A DNA stretch of 64,000 nucleotides from the NCBI RefSeq assembly GCF_000473045.1, contig NZ_AXAY01000033.1, forward strand, positions 40,542 through 104,541. Direction: 5' to 3'. Below, piece after piece: positions 8,928-17,322 of the stretch. This DNA comes from Bradyrhizobium sp. WSM3983. Its GTDB lineage: Bacteria; Pseudomonadota; Alphaproteobacteria; Rhizobiales; Xanthobacteraceae. Position 1 is the first letter of the stretch; every line of letters starts with the position of its first letter. The position numbers were made by a program, and so were the translations under genes. The notes beneath the pieces were generated by a model that was given only the letters and a program-made list of their open reading frames with translations, was not told the DNA's origin and ran no database searches.

Positions 8928-10055
8928 ATGAGAGTTCTCCGCGTCCTCTCCAGTTTAGACCCGGAAACCGGCGGTCCCGCGAGCGTATTCAGCGCCGCTG
9001 TCGTGTCGGTCTTCGGCGCCGATGTCGACATAGAATGTCTGACATTGCGGCCGGGCGACAAGGACATCACGCGATTTCCGGACTATGAGCGGATGATCGC
9101 GCGCGGGATCAAGGTCCATGCCTTCTCAGGCGTAGCTCGTGGCGCGCTTTATTTACTGCGATCCGCCAGGACCTTCGACGTCGTCCACGTGGACGGCTGC
9201 TGGCAATCTCTTTGCATACTCGCTGTCCTCTTCGCCAAGATATCCGGCCGCGCGACCGTCGTCTCACCTCACGAATCCCTTACACGAGAAGAATTGCGGA
9301 GAACGAGATCCTCATTCCGGCTCACCATCAAGCGATTACTGCGGCAGTATTATCGGGTAGCGGCGGACTGCATCGTCTACTCCTCAAATCTCGAGCTACG
9401 GGATTCGCTCGCCCACGCCAACGCCACAGTCATCCCCCATCCCGTCTTCGACGACGGCAAAGGCCAGCCGGCGGTCCCGCTTCGCCATGGGCTTTCCAAC
9501 TCAGGAACAATTCGCTTCGGATATCTGGGCCGCTTCCACTCCAAGAAGAAAGTCGAGACGATCGTCGAAGCCGTGCTCGACACTCCGGACATTGAGCTGG
9601 CTCTCGCCGGAACCGGCCCAAAGGACTATGAGGAGAGGCTTCGCGCCGTCGCCCAGGACGACGATCGGATTCAGTGGCTTGGATTCGTGCGAAGGCAGGA
9701 CAAGGAAGACTTTTTCCGCAGCATCGATTTTCTCGTTCTCGCCTCCGAATACGAATGTTTCGGAATGGCGGCCGCGGAAGCACTGGTGCGGGGAATTCCC
9801 GTGATTGTGAGCGAGAAGGTCGGCATTGCAGACGACGTCCGGGAGATCGGTGGCGGCTTTGTCGTCGAAGGCAACGCCGGCCGCTTGTCGGAAACATTCG
9901 GACGCTGCGCGCGGCTCGAGCCACGCCGATATCACGAACTGCAACAGGGCGCCCTGCTCGCTGCCGAACTATATTCCTTCGGACGGCACGCCAACGCGCA
10001 GCTTGGCGTCTACGCAGCCTTGCTCAAGCCGCACCACGTTCGAATTGCAGGTTGA
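8928..10055 (+). CDS. GT4-family glycosyltransferase
   Basis: A 375-residue GT-B enzyme. The N-terminal domain opens MRVLRVLSSLDPETGGPASV, typical of GT4 enzymes where the glycine-rich turn contacts the acceptor. The C-terminal domain has IRFGYLGRFHSKKKVETIV and the EX7E region SEYECFGMAAAEALVRG, which binds the nucleotide-sugar donor. ATG 8928 is preferred to the in-frame ATG 8904, which would overlap the upstream gene. Last gene of the plus-strand EPS run; it converges with the acyltransferase with a 33-base gap. Confidence 0.87.
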   Translation: MRVLRVLSSLDPETGGPASVFSAAVVSVFGADVDIECLTLRPGDKDITRFPDYERMIARGIKVHAFSGVARGALYLLRSARTFDVVHVDGCWQSLCILAVLFAKISGRATVVSPHESLTREELRRTRSSFRLTIKRLLRQYYRVAADCIVYSSNLELRDSLAHANATVIPHPVFDDGKGQPAVPLRHGLSNSGTIRFGYLGRFHSKKKVETIVEAVLDTPDIELALAGTGPKDYEERLRAVAQDDDRIQWLGFVRRQDKEDFFRSIDFLVLASEYECFGMAAAEALVRGIPVIVSEKVGIADDVREIGGGFVVEGNAGRLSETFGRCARLEPRRYHELQQGALLAAELYSFGRHANAQLGVYAALLKPHHVRIAG

Positions 10056-10088
10056 GGCCGCCCGTGCGCTGGGTACGCACGCTCGCCG

Positions 10089-11255
10089 TCAGGATCGTTG
10101 CGCGACCTGCAACGATGGCTCCGAGGACGCCGCGCCGGTCAGATCGCGCTCGGTCCTCATTTTCGGCTGAAAAGCCCAACGCAGACGAAGTGCCGGCTTC
10201 TCGATGACGTGCCAGGACAGAGCGGCCACGCCGACCGCCGCCGGAACACAGCACAGGATGTTGATCCACCACTCTCGAGCCCCCGGGAAGGCCGCAGCGA
10301 GCCCCTGTTGCAACACGAAGCCGTAGAGATACACGCCGTATGAGTAGTCGGCGCCCTGCAGCAGACGAATCTTGGTTGCGTTCGTAACACCAAGGGTCAC
10401 CGTGAAGTAGGCAACGACGGGGGCAACGACGAAATCGCCAAACGGAATGAAGCCGACAAGCGACATACTTAAGATGCCCGAACCGATACAAAGTGAACGA
10501 CTCCAGGGCAGCTGATCCTTGTAGAGGAACAGCGAGACGCCAGCGAGAAAGGACGCAACGAGCAGCGGACCAGGCAGCCCACCAACGAGAGCAATGGCCG
10601 CCCATTCCTTCTTGACGAAAACCCTGACCAGAAAATACGCCGCCATCAGGAATGCCGTTCCGAGCGGTGCCATCCAACGGTGTCGCCGGATACCCAAGGC
10701 GGCGAGCAGAGAGAGCGCGACATAGCATCCAAGCTCGAACGGGACTGTCCAAAGCTGCATGTTGACGATGTTCGGGTAAGGATTGTCGTGGAACAATCCC
10801 GGCAACAGGTAATGAATGTCGCCGGTCGCATTGAGCAAATAGAGATAAAACTCCGGATGACTGAAATACTGCCGGAGCGAAAAGCTCGACAGTACCGGGC
10901 CGATCAGCAGCGCCGAAATCAGCACTTCGACGGCCAGCGCTGGATAAATCCGGATGACCCTCAGTCCGAGGAAGTGCACGAGCGAAGTCGTACGAAAAAG
11001 GCTCCCAGCCACGAGGAATCCGCTCAATGCGAAGAACATCGGCAAGAGCAGGCCGACCAGCGGTCGCGCTGGCAACTGCCACACCATAGCGCCGGCGGCC
11101 TCGCCGTAGCTGGTGATAGCGCTGTGAACGCCGACGATCGCGATGGACAGCGCTAGTCGAAGATAGTCGAAGCCCGTCGGCCGTCCCGCATTCGCGGCAA
11201 GCTTCTCACCCAAGGTCGCGTAGCTCACGGCCAAACACTCCAATTCAAAAGACAT
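10089..11255 (-). CDS. Acyltransferase 3 family (OafA-like) membrane protein
   Basis: A 388-residue integral membrane protein of the Acyl_transf_3 family, which O-acetylates surface polysaccharides. It opens the core with FDYLRLALSIAIVGVHSAI (the H in the first helix is the family's conserved catalytic-region residue). Then come FFALSGFLVAGS, LRVIRIYPAL (conserved R-x-x-R-I-x-P), a WTVPFELGCY motif and the final helix ALSWHVIEKPALR. It lacks the extra SGNH domain of full OafA. A GTG inside the listed N-terminus is another possible start. It is convergent with the EPS glycosyltransferase, and its upstream region shares a motif with the first EPS gene. Confidence 0.87.
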   Translation of the reverse strand: MSFELECLAVSYATLGEKLAANAGRPTGFDYLRLALSIAIVGVHSAITSYGEAAGAMVWQLPARPLVGLLLPMFFALSGFLVAGSLFRTTSLVHFLGLRVIRIYPALAVEVLISALLIGPVLSSFSLRQYFSHPEFYLYLLNATGDIHYLLPGLFHDNPYPNIVNMQLWTVPFELGCYVALSLLAALGIRRHRWMAPLGTAFLMAAYFLVRVFVKKEWAAIALVGGLPGPLLVASFLAGVSLFLYKDQLPWSRSLCIGSGILSMSLVGFIPFGDFVVAPVVAYFTVTLGVTNATKIRLLQGADYSYGVYLYGFVLQQGLAAAFPGAREWWINILCCVPAAVGVAALSWHVIEKPALRLRWAFQPKMRTERDLTGAASSEPSLQVAQRS

Positions 11256-11478
11256 TGTCCATCGAGCCGTTCCGCGCGCTCGCCGGCCTATCGCACCTCG
11301 CCGACCGCCGACGCGCTCGCACCATGAGCCCGCAGACCGTCTTGGTCGCGGGGCTAATGTGGGTTGGACGCTGGCTGGCCGTGTGGACGCAACGGTCCGT
11401 GCGAGGATCGCCCCGACGGGACCGGATCATCGACCGATGCCCGTGACAATGTCGCCGCCGAGATAACAACATTCATAT

Positions 11479-11504
11479 GCGACATCATGATAACAACGAT
11501 ATCA
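11479..11504 (-). promoter_or_regulatory. AT-rich regulatory motif (copy 2)
   Basis: Read on the minus strand this matches 22 of 26 positions of 647-672. It lies between gspM and the acyltransferase gene, about 225 bases before the latter's start and in the same orientation relative to it as copy 1 is to the WcaI-like gene. Coordinate control of the two polysaccharide genes is inferred. Confidence 0.45.
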
Positions 11505-11543
11505 AGGCTCGTCATGCCGGGGCGACCGACCAGCGCGCGACGT

Positions 11544-12098
11544 CTATTTTGTGGGCAGCCTCTGCGCCGAAACCCCAAGAATGATCCGAAGCTTTGGATC
11601 GGTACCACTGGAAGGCGCCTGCACCGATAGTTCATCGATGAATAGAAACGGCATACCCGCCTCAAGATCATAGAGAAGTGGTTGCAGCGCGGCCGGTTCG
11701 ATTTCGACACTGAACGTCGCCGAGATGAAGCCAGTCTTGGCACGTGTCCCCTGGAGGTCGACCTGCGATGACAGCGTATTGCCGTTCACCCGCTTGGTCG
11801 CGGCCGTCACGCGGTGCAGAAGCGTTGCGCCCGCGACCGAAGAGCTCGCTCCCTCAAGAAACGGAGACCCGGCCGGGATGCTCACGTCGGGCCGCGCGGC
11901 TGGGTGCTGGATCCGCCCCTTCGTGCCCATTTTCTCCAGTATCTCGGCAGATTGCGCGACCGCTTCGCGACGCTGCAACAGCTGGATGATGCCGTCCCCG
12001 GTCACAAACGTGAACAGAACGACGAGCGCCAGATACGACGTTATCGCAATCGTGGGAAACCTGGTGAGGATTGAATCGACACGCTGAAGCATGCTCAT
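11544..12098 (-). CDS. gspM: T2SS inner-membrane protein GspM (GspMb type)
   Basis: A 184-residue bitopic inner-membrane protein. It has a short cytoplasmic N-terminus, one transmembrane helix (TSYLALVVLFTFVTGDG), a coiled-coil-like stretch (QLLQRREAVAQSAEILEKM), then a ferredoxin-like periplasmic domain ending with PLLYDLEAGMPFLFIDELSV. That last stretch is characteristic of the GspMb subfamily rather than classical GspM. GspM joins GspL in the assembly platform. The start overlaps the gspL stop by 4 bases (ATGA), and it is the last gene of the minus-strand gsp operon. Confidence 0.82.
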   Translation of the reverse strand: MSMLQRVDSILTRFPTIAITSYLALVVLFTFVTGDGIIQLLQRREAVAQSAEILEKMGTKGRIQHPAARPDVSIPAGSPFLEGASSSVAGATLLHRVTAATKRVNGNTLSSQVDLQGTRAKTGFISATFSVEIEPAALQPLLYDLEAGMPFLFIDELSVQAPSSGTDPKLRIILGVSAQRLPTK

Positions 12099-13168
12099 GA
12101 GCCCGTCCCGAAATACGGTTTCAGCTTGGCTTCGATGTGGAACCGTTCGCCAGGCTCGTTGGTGGATCTCGTCGTCGGCGCAAAAAAGCCGGCGCTCGAA
12201 AAATGAGGCGATTGCTCCAGAATCTGGATCAAAGAAGGCGCATCGCGGGTCAGACCGACGATCTGGAGCTTGTCGCCCTCGATGCGTACTTCCGTCGCAT
12301 ATGTGTGGTCCGGCAGCAGCGATGACAGCGCCTCAACGATCAGAACGCTCGACGGCGTCTCATGCTTTCGCCGCACCAGCACATCTAGGGCCGAGTTACC
12401 GGTACCGTTCCGACCTGCGCGCAAGACCGCCCTTCGGCTCAATATCTCTTGCTGCATCTGCTGGAAATCAGCATCGTATGAATCGGCAAGATAGGCGCCT
12501 GCGCTGGCTGACAGGAAAGCGAGAGCACCGGTGGTCGCCAGGATCGCAATCATGGCGAACCGCGCGCGGCCGAACTCCGATTGCCCCACAGCACGCCGCC
12601 TGTAGATCGCCAACCGTTCACTGTCGGATACGTTTGTCGAGATCTCTATGCCGGCCGCACCCAGATCGAGAAACGCCTGCGCCAGCGGAAGCGCAGACCC
12701 CTCATTCGTGGCCACGATCGTCATAGCGATATTTTCGCCACCGACATGCTGCGGTGGGGTCCAATGGTAGATCGCATCTGCTGCATTCCATGGTGTCAGC
12801 CGGTCGATCTGGGCACGAACGACACCATCGAGGAACTCCATTGCACGGTTTGGAAGCTCGAGTGGCCTGAAAATGAAACGGGCCCGACGCAGCACGAGCT
12901 CGACCTCTGCGCCGCGCAGGATAGCTGCCCAGGCCGCAGGGAGCGATCGGGTCGTATCCGCTGATGCAACCGCGATTTCGCAAGGCGGCAGAGCACCGTC
13001 TCCAGACTTTGCCTTGCTTACCAGGCGTAGCGTGATCAAGCCATTCTCGCCCTCGCACGCTTCGACCCGGCGAGGCGCCTTCACCGTTCCGATGAGCCGG
13101 CCAACCGATTGCGCGGCGACGCCGATCCACAAGGAAAATCCAGCCGAAACATCGTCCAGCATACCCAT
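12095..13168 (-). CDS. gspL: T2SS assembly platform protein GspL
   Basis: A 357-residue protein with a cytoplasmic actin-like N-terminal region, a transmembrane helix (FAMIAILATTGALAFLSASAG) and a periplasmic C-terminal domain of PilN/fimbrial-assembly type (VEALSSLLPDHTYATEVRIE...LQIVGLT). It would link the GspE ATPase to the pseudopilus platform with GspM and GspF. The open frame extends upstream to 13576 but only as the antisense-like overlap with gspK. ATG 13168 has AGGAGGG four bases before it and is chosen. It sits between gspK and gspM. Confidence 0.82.
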   Translation of the reverse strand: MGMLDDVSAGFSLWIGVAAQSVGRLIGTVKAPRRVEACEGENGLITLRLVSKAKSGDGALPPCEIAVASADTTRSLPAAWAAILRGAEVELVLRRARFIFRPLELPNRAMEFLDGVVRAQIDRLTPWNAADAIYHWTPPQHVGGENIAMTIVATNEGSALPLAQAFLDLGAAGIEISTNVSDSERLAIYRRRAVGQSEFGRARFAMIAILATTGALAFLSASAGAYLADSYDADFQQMQQEILSRRAVLRAGRNGTGNSALDVLVRRKHETPSSVLIVEALSSLLPDHTYATEVRIEGDKLQIVGLTRDAPSLIQILEQSPHFSSAGFFAPTTRSTNEPGERFHIEAKLKPYFGTGS

Positions 13169-13194
13169 CAATCCCTCCTCACCGCGGACCCGTC

Positions 13195-14094
13195 CTACCC
13201 AACGTCGCCGTGCCATGCGAGCACCCGGAATGCACCACGTTCGCCGATCCCGAGAATTCTGATGATGGCTTCCGCCATCTTCACCCTGCCGTCGCTGCGC
13301 GCAATCCGCACGCGAACCCGATAGGCGTCGCTGCCAGAGACGCCCGCACCGGTCGGCTTGCCGCCAAGCGCGCCGAGAACGAACGCCGGATCGTCCCGCG
13401 GCAACGATGCGCGCTCCCTCAGGAAAGCATCGGCCACCGCGGGCGTAATCCCCGGCAACGCGGCGACGACCTCCGGAGCCGCATCCAGCACATTGACTTG
13501 AGCCACGTCGCTGTAGACCGTTACGAACGGCAATACACGTTCGACCACGGCGGGAGGCAGACCAGCGACCAGCCAAAGCTCATCGGTGCTATTGAAAGGA
13601 CCGCGCCGCGGCGGATACTTCAAGCCCAGGCTGGCGTAGAGCGTCGTTTCCTCATCGACGCCGGACGGATTGGGAGCCGAGCGCCAGCCGACCACCCGGT
13701 CTGCGAACACAGCTGCCGTTTCGGCCGGCACGCCGACCGCACCGAAAAGGCCCGAGATCATGCCGCGCGGCGCGAGATTCAAGTTGATGCGCGCCGCCTC
13801 CGAAACGTACTCGACTGCAATGTCCGAGCTCGCAAGCCTGAACCTGAAGGCACCTCGGGTCGGGCGGCGAACATTGATCGGGGTCGACAATTGGTAAGCA
13901 GCCAGCTCAACCCCGGCAGACGACAGCATGGTCCATTCGACTGATGCGTCGTACGCACCGACCGAATTCGCAGACTGTGCAAGATACAACGAAGCTGCAA
14001 CGGCGAGCGCAGCAAGAGCGGCGAGCAGCCACATTGCGGTCACCGCGATGAAGCCGTCGCGCGATCCCAGGATTCTGGCTGCTACGCTCATCAC
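13195..14094 (-). CDS. gspK: T2SS minor pseudopilin GspK (set 1)
   Basis: A 299-residue large minor pseudopilin that caps the pseudopilus tip with GspI and GspJ. The prepilin cleavage site lies at Gly14/Phe15 before a hydrophobic helix (MWLLAALAALAVAASLYLA). As usual for GspK, there is no Glu at +5. The helical K domain includes FADRVVGWRSAPNPSG, FNSTDELWLVAGLP and VNVLDAAPEVVAALPGI, the region where homologues bind calcium. It overlaps gspJ by 4 bases. A second gspK is at 24950-25873. Confidence 0.9.
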   Translation of the reverse strand: MMSVAARILGSRDGFIAVTAMWLLAALAALAVAASLYLAQSANSVGAYDASVEWTMLSSAGVELAAYQLSTPINVRRPTRGAFRFRLASSDIAVEYVSEAARINLNLAPRGMISGLFGAVGVPAETAAVFADRVVGWRSAPNPSGVDEETTLYASLGLKYPPRRGPFNSTDELWLVAGLPPAVVERVLPFVTVYSDVAQVNVLDAAPEVVAALPGITPAVADAFLRERASLPRDDPAFVLGALGGKPTGAGVSGSDAYRVRVRIARSDGRVKMAEAIIRILGIGERGAFRVLAWHGDVG

Positions 14095-14798
14095 CGTTGG
14101 CCCTGATCCGACGCGACGCGGCTGCCCTCGAGGCGTGATGGCTCAACAGGCGTCTCCGGCCGCGGCGGCTCCAAATTGATCTCCACCCTCGCCGCTGTCG
14201 ACAAGGCCAACCCGGTCTCGCCATCCAGCAGCTCGAAGCGCACGGCCCTCGGCAGGCCGCTGCGATCGCTCCAACTGCTCTTCCACACCCCGTCTGCCGC
14301 CGCATATGAGAGCGCCAGACGAAATGGCGCACGCAGAAGGACCACAGGGTCCTTGAACGCGACGGCAACCGGCCAGGAGTCCGTATCCGGCAAGGTCACG
14401 AACGGAGCGCGCGTACGGACCAGGGCCGCCCCCTGAGCATCCACCGCTTCTGAAATTTGCACGAACTCAAGCCCCGCGCGCTCGTTCGGACCGAGCCCCG
14501 AACGTACGAACACGACCGAGGACGACGTGCCGCGAAAAAGCGGCGGGTTCTTGAGTCCAATCGGCGAAACGTACTGGGCTACCGCAAGATCCTCGCTCAG
14601 ACGATCGAGTGCGATCGTCAGCTGCTCCACGCGTTGCACGCGAAGCAGACTTCGATTCCAGTTCGAAAGCCATTGCCCGGTGACGGCTGCCAGCGCGCCG
14701 AGGATCAAGGCCATCAATGCGATCGCGACCAGTGCCTCGAACAGAGTGAAGCCGGCCTCCGCCTGGGGCCTCCGGTCTTTCGGTCGGCCGAGCGTCAC
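14091..14798 (-). CDS. gspJ: T2SS minor pseudopilin GspJ (set 1)
   Basis: A 235-residue pseudopilin. The prepilin motif AEAG/FTLFEALVAIALMAL has cleavage after Gly16 and Glu at +5. The body contains ALDRLSEDLAVAQYVSP and VVFVRSGLGPNERAG, both shared with the second GspJ at 25870-26592. It overlaps gspI upstream and gspK downstream by 4 bases each, so the minor pseudopilins are translationally coupled. The C-terminal tail is Pro/Glu-rich (EPPRPETPVEPS). Confidence 0.9.
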   Translation of the reverse strand: MTLGRPKDRRPQAEAGFTLFEALVAIALMALILGALAAVTGQWLSNWNRSLLRVQRVEQLTIALDRLSEDLAVAQYVSPIGLKNPPLFRGTSSSVVFVRSGLGPNERAGLEFVQISEAVDAQGAALVRTRAPFVTLPDTDSWPVAVAFKDPVVLLRAPFRLALSYAAADGVWKSSWSDRSGLPRAVRFELLDGETGLALSTAARVEINLEPPRPETPVEPSRLEGSRVASDQGQR

Positions 14799-15199
14799 GG
14801 CGGATTCTCCTCTTGCAGTCGCACCGTCTCCAGCGCAAGGATGGCGCCTGACGGCGAACGCACACGGAGCTCGACCGTCTGCGGCACGAAGCGGGCCCCG
14901 GGCACGCCGGGAACCGATCCAACAAAGGGCGATGTGCGCATTTGCCAGCGATGTCCCAGCATTTCTCCGGTGAGTTCGCCGGGCAACGGCTCGCCTCCAC
15001 GCGGTATGGTGGATACGATCTGGCGGGTGGCTTCCATCAACGCGACGTGCTGCGCCAGATTGCGGGCGCCGCGCGCGTTTGTGGCCATCACGGATCCAAC
15101 GGCCGCTAGCACGATCGCGACCAAGGCGAGCGCAACGATCGCTTCGATAAGGGTAAAGCCGTGTGCGGACTCCCTGTTACTGAATGTCTTGCGCAACAA
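14795..15199 (-). CDS. gspI: T2SS minor pseudopilin GspI (set 1)
   Basis: A 134-residue pseudopilin with the prepilin motif ESAHG/FTLIEAIVALALVAI (cleavage after Gly14, Glu at +5). The C-terminal domain carries LGHRWQMRTSPF and VELRVRSPSGAILALETV, closely mirrored in the second GspI. GspI nucleates the tip complex with J and K. It overlaps gspH by 23 bases and gspJ by 4, so it belongs to one tightly packed operon. Confidence 0.9.
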   Translation of the reverse strand: MLRKTFSNRESAHGFTLIEAIVALALVAIVLAAVGSVMATNARGARNLAQHVALMEATRQIVSTIPRGGEPLPGELTGEMLGHRWQMRTSPFVGSVPGVPGARFVPQTVELRVRSPSGAILALETVRLQEENPP

Positions 15200-15689
15200 T
15201 CTCGACGCCTCCCGTCAACCAGTTAACGCGCACCTCGAGGATGCTGCCGGGACGCGACAGCCGGATGGCGCCGCCGCACGACAAGCCTGTGCCGAGGAAG
15301 CTTATCGCCGAAAGTGCGGGCCTTCCGTTGCAGCGCTCCGGTAGCAATGCATCAAACTTGACATCGCCCGGGAGCGTAACGGCGCGAGAACTCGACCCGG
15401 AACTTACTGTCCGGGCCGGAGCATCGACACGGGCCTCGATCAAGCCATGCCGCAGGAGCGCAGCATTGCGATCGGCTTTCAGCAATGCAGCGATCTCGAT
15501 CGCATACGCCTCAAGCTTGGGTCGGGACGTCGCCATCGGCAGGCGAGGAAGCGAGATCGCCGCCAGAAGAGCAACGATGGCTAGTACGCAAACGATCTCA
15601 AGCAGCGTAAAACCCGCCTGTGAGCGCTTCCCGTTAATTCGGAGCCGACGTGAGATCGGCGGCCGTCCCCGTACCGCCCTCCTGGCCAT
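15177..15689 (-). CDS. gspH: T2SS minor pseudopilin GspH
   Basis: A pseudopilin with prepilin motif KRSQAG/FTLLEIVCVLAIVAL, followed by an alpha-helix and the GspH domain (LKADRNAALLRHGLIEARVD, then VTLPGDVKFDALLPERC). GspH sits just under the I-J-K tip on the pseudopilus. The frame is open to 15746 and overlaps gspG. ATG 15689 is a guess among three ATGs and gives an unusually long 40-residue leader. The only H subunit in the window: the second pseudopilin set lacks one. Confidence 0.82.
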   Translation of the reverse strand: MARRAVRGRPPISRRLRINGKRSQAGFTLLEIVCVLAIVALLAAISLPRLPMATSRPKLEAYAIEIAALLKADRNAALLRHGLIEARVDAPARTVSSGSSSRAVTLPGDVKFDALLPERCNGRPALSAISFLGTGLSCGGAIRLSRPGSILEVRVNWLTGGVEIVAQDIQ

Positions 15690-16101
15690 CCGAGCCGAGA
15701 GAACGAATCTCATACGGCGCCTTCTCGCCCGGCTGCCTGTACACATATGCTTTTCCCCACGGGTCGTTCGGGACGCTGCCGCCCTTCAGGTACGGACCAT
15801 TCCATGCCGAGATGCCGCTGCCGGGTTGCACCAGCGCCGCAAGTCCTTCCGAACTCGAGGGAAATCGACCGGCATCGAGGTAAAAGAGGTCGAGCGCACT
15901 GCCAAAGCTTTGAAGTTGAATCTTGGCAGCCTTGACCCGGGACTCGCTCAGATAATTGAGCACGCGCGGCCCGACCAGGGCCATGATCATGCCGATGATC
16001 GTGATGACGACCAGCATCTCGACCAAGGTGAACCCGTCTTGACCACCACCTCGCAAGCGCCTCCGCGCCGCAAGAGATCGTCCTTTTGCAAACCCGCTCA
16101 T
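15634..16101 (-). CDS. gspG: T2SS major pseudopilin GspG
   Basis: A 155-residue major pseudopilin that polymerises into the periplasmic pseudopilus. The leader ends GGGQDG/FTLVEMLVVITIIGM with cleavage after Gly23 and Glu at +5. The mature domain shows family landmarks: YLSESRVKAAKIQLQSFGSA, FYLDAGRFPSSSEGLAALVQ, DPWGKAYVYRQPG and EIRSLGSDGQEGG, the last being the calcium-binding loop. Processing needs a prepilin peptidase (GspO/PilD), which is not in this window. Confidence 0.95.
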   Translation of the reverse strand: MSGFAKGRSLAARRRLRGGGQDGFTLVEMLVVITIIGMIMALVGPRVLNYLSESRVKAAKIQLQSFGSALDLFYLDAGRFPSSSEGLAALVQPGSGISAWNGPYLKGGSVPNDPWGKAYVYRQPGEKAPYEIRSLGSDGQEGGTGTAADLTSAPN

Positions 16102-16115
16102 CGTTCGCCTTTCAT

Positions 16116-17318
16116 CTATCCGACCATCTGTGTCACCGACAGCAGTGCCGTCATCACCGAAACGATCAAGCCGCCGACCACGACGCTGATGAGCACGATC
16201 GCGGCGGGACCGATAATGCCGACAATACGGTCGAGCTGTCGCTGCAGCTTCGCCTCGTAGAACTCGGCAACACGCGCGGAGAGCGTTGGCAATTGTCCCG
16301 TCTCCTCGCCGAGACGCAGCATTCGCAGTGCGACCGACGGCAACACGGCAGACGCAGTCAGCGCGTCCGATAGCTTGCCACCGTGGCGAACCCGGTCCGC
16401 CATCGCACTCCAGACCGGCACATCACCCGTCGTCGTCATGATGTCGATGAGGATACGCAAGGTCGCAGTGAGCGTCACACCGCTGCCCAGAAGGATGCCG
16501 AGGTTCCGGCAGAACAGCGCTGTTCGGTGAAACTGGAAGATGGTCGAGACAATCGGCATCCTGGCAATCTGCGTCATGAAGCCCGCGCGAAACGCCGGCC
16601 TTCGCCAGCAGAGCCAGCCGGCTATGACAATCGCTGCACCACCGACGCAGAGCTCGGGAAGGTGGCCTCTCAGCAGATCCGAAAGCACGAGGAAGACTTC
16701 GATCATCGGATCTGTCTTCGCATTGAAGTCGCGCAAAACGGCAGAAAATTGAGGGAGGACGAACGCGAGGAAGAAGATTAGGACCCCGCCCGCAGCGAAG
16801 AGGACGAAGGCGGGATACTGCAGAGCACCCATCACCTTCTGGCGAAGTGCCTCCGCCCGCGCGCGCTCGTTGCCGAGCGTCTCCAGAATGTTGTCGAGCG
16901 TGCCGGACATTTCGCCGACCCGGACCAGGGCCACATACATCGCCGGAAACAAGGTCGGATGCCGGCCGAGCGCGTCGGCGAAGCTTTCACCAGACAGGAT
17001 GGCCGTCTTGATCTTGAGGATGACCGCGTGCAGACGACCGACGTCGCCGTCGTCGGCCAGCAGCTCCAGCGCATCGTTGAGGCGCGATCCCGCCCGGAGC
17101 AACAGCGCGAGATCTCGAGTAAAGATGGTCACGTCCTCTGGGCGAGGCCGCGTCAGCGAGATTGACCATTGCCCCCGCTCCACCTCGGGCAACGTCTCGA
17201 TCGCCAACAGACCGAGATACTCGATACGTTGCGCAACCTCGGCTAGATTGGTGGCTGCGATCGATCCCGACACGATCTCGCCACTCTTCGTCAGGGCACG
17301 GTATCGGAAAAGCGGCAT
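16116..17318 (-). CDS. gspF: T2SS inner-membrane platform protein GspF
   Basis: A 400-residue GspF/PilC-family protein with two homologous cytoplasmic T2SSF domains. The opening MPLFRYRALTKSGEIVSGSI is diagnostic. The first domain has FTRDLALLLRAGSRLNDALE, the second FCRNLGILLGSGVTLTATL. Hydrophobic segments (LFAAGGVLIFFLAFVLPQF and IGPAAIVLISVVVGGLIVSV) anchor it in the inner membrane. It transmits the motion of GspE to pseudopilin loading. The start lies four bases after the gspE stop. Confidence 0.95.
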   Translation of the reverse strand: MPLFRYRALTKSGEIVSGSIAATNLAEVAQRIEYLGLLAIETLPEVERGQWSISLTRPRPEDVTIFTRDLALLLRAGSRLNDALELLADDGDVGRLHAVILKIKTAILSGESFADALGRHPTLFPAMYVALVRVGEMSGTLDNILETLGNERARAEALRQKVMGALQYPAFVLFAAGGVLIFFLAFVLPQFSAVLRDFNAKTDPMIEVFLVLSDLLRGHLPELCVGGAAIVIAGWLCWRRPAFRAGFMTQIARMPIVSTIFQFHRTALFCRNLGILLGSGVTLTATLRILIDIMTTTGDVPVWSAMADRVRHGGKLSDALTASAVLPSVALRMLRLGEETGQLPTLSARVAEFYEAKLQRQLDRIVGIIGPAAIVLISVVVGGLIVSVMTALLSVTQMVG

Positions 17319-17322
17319 CGCG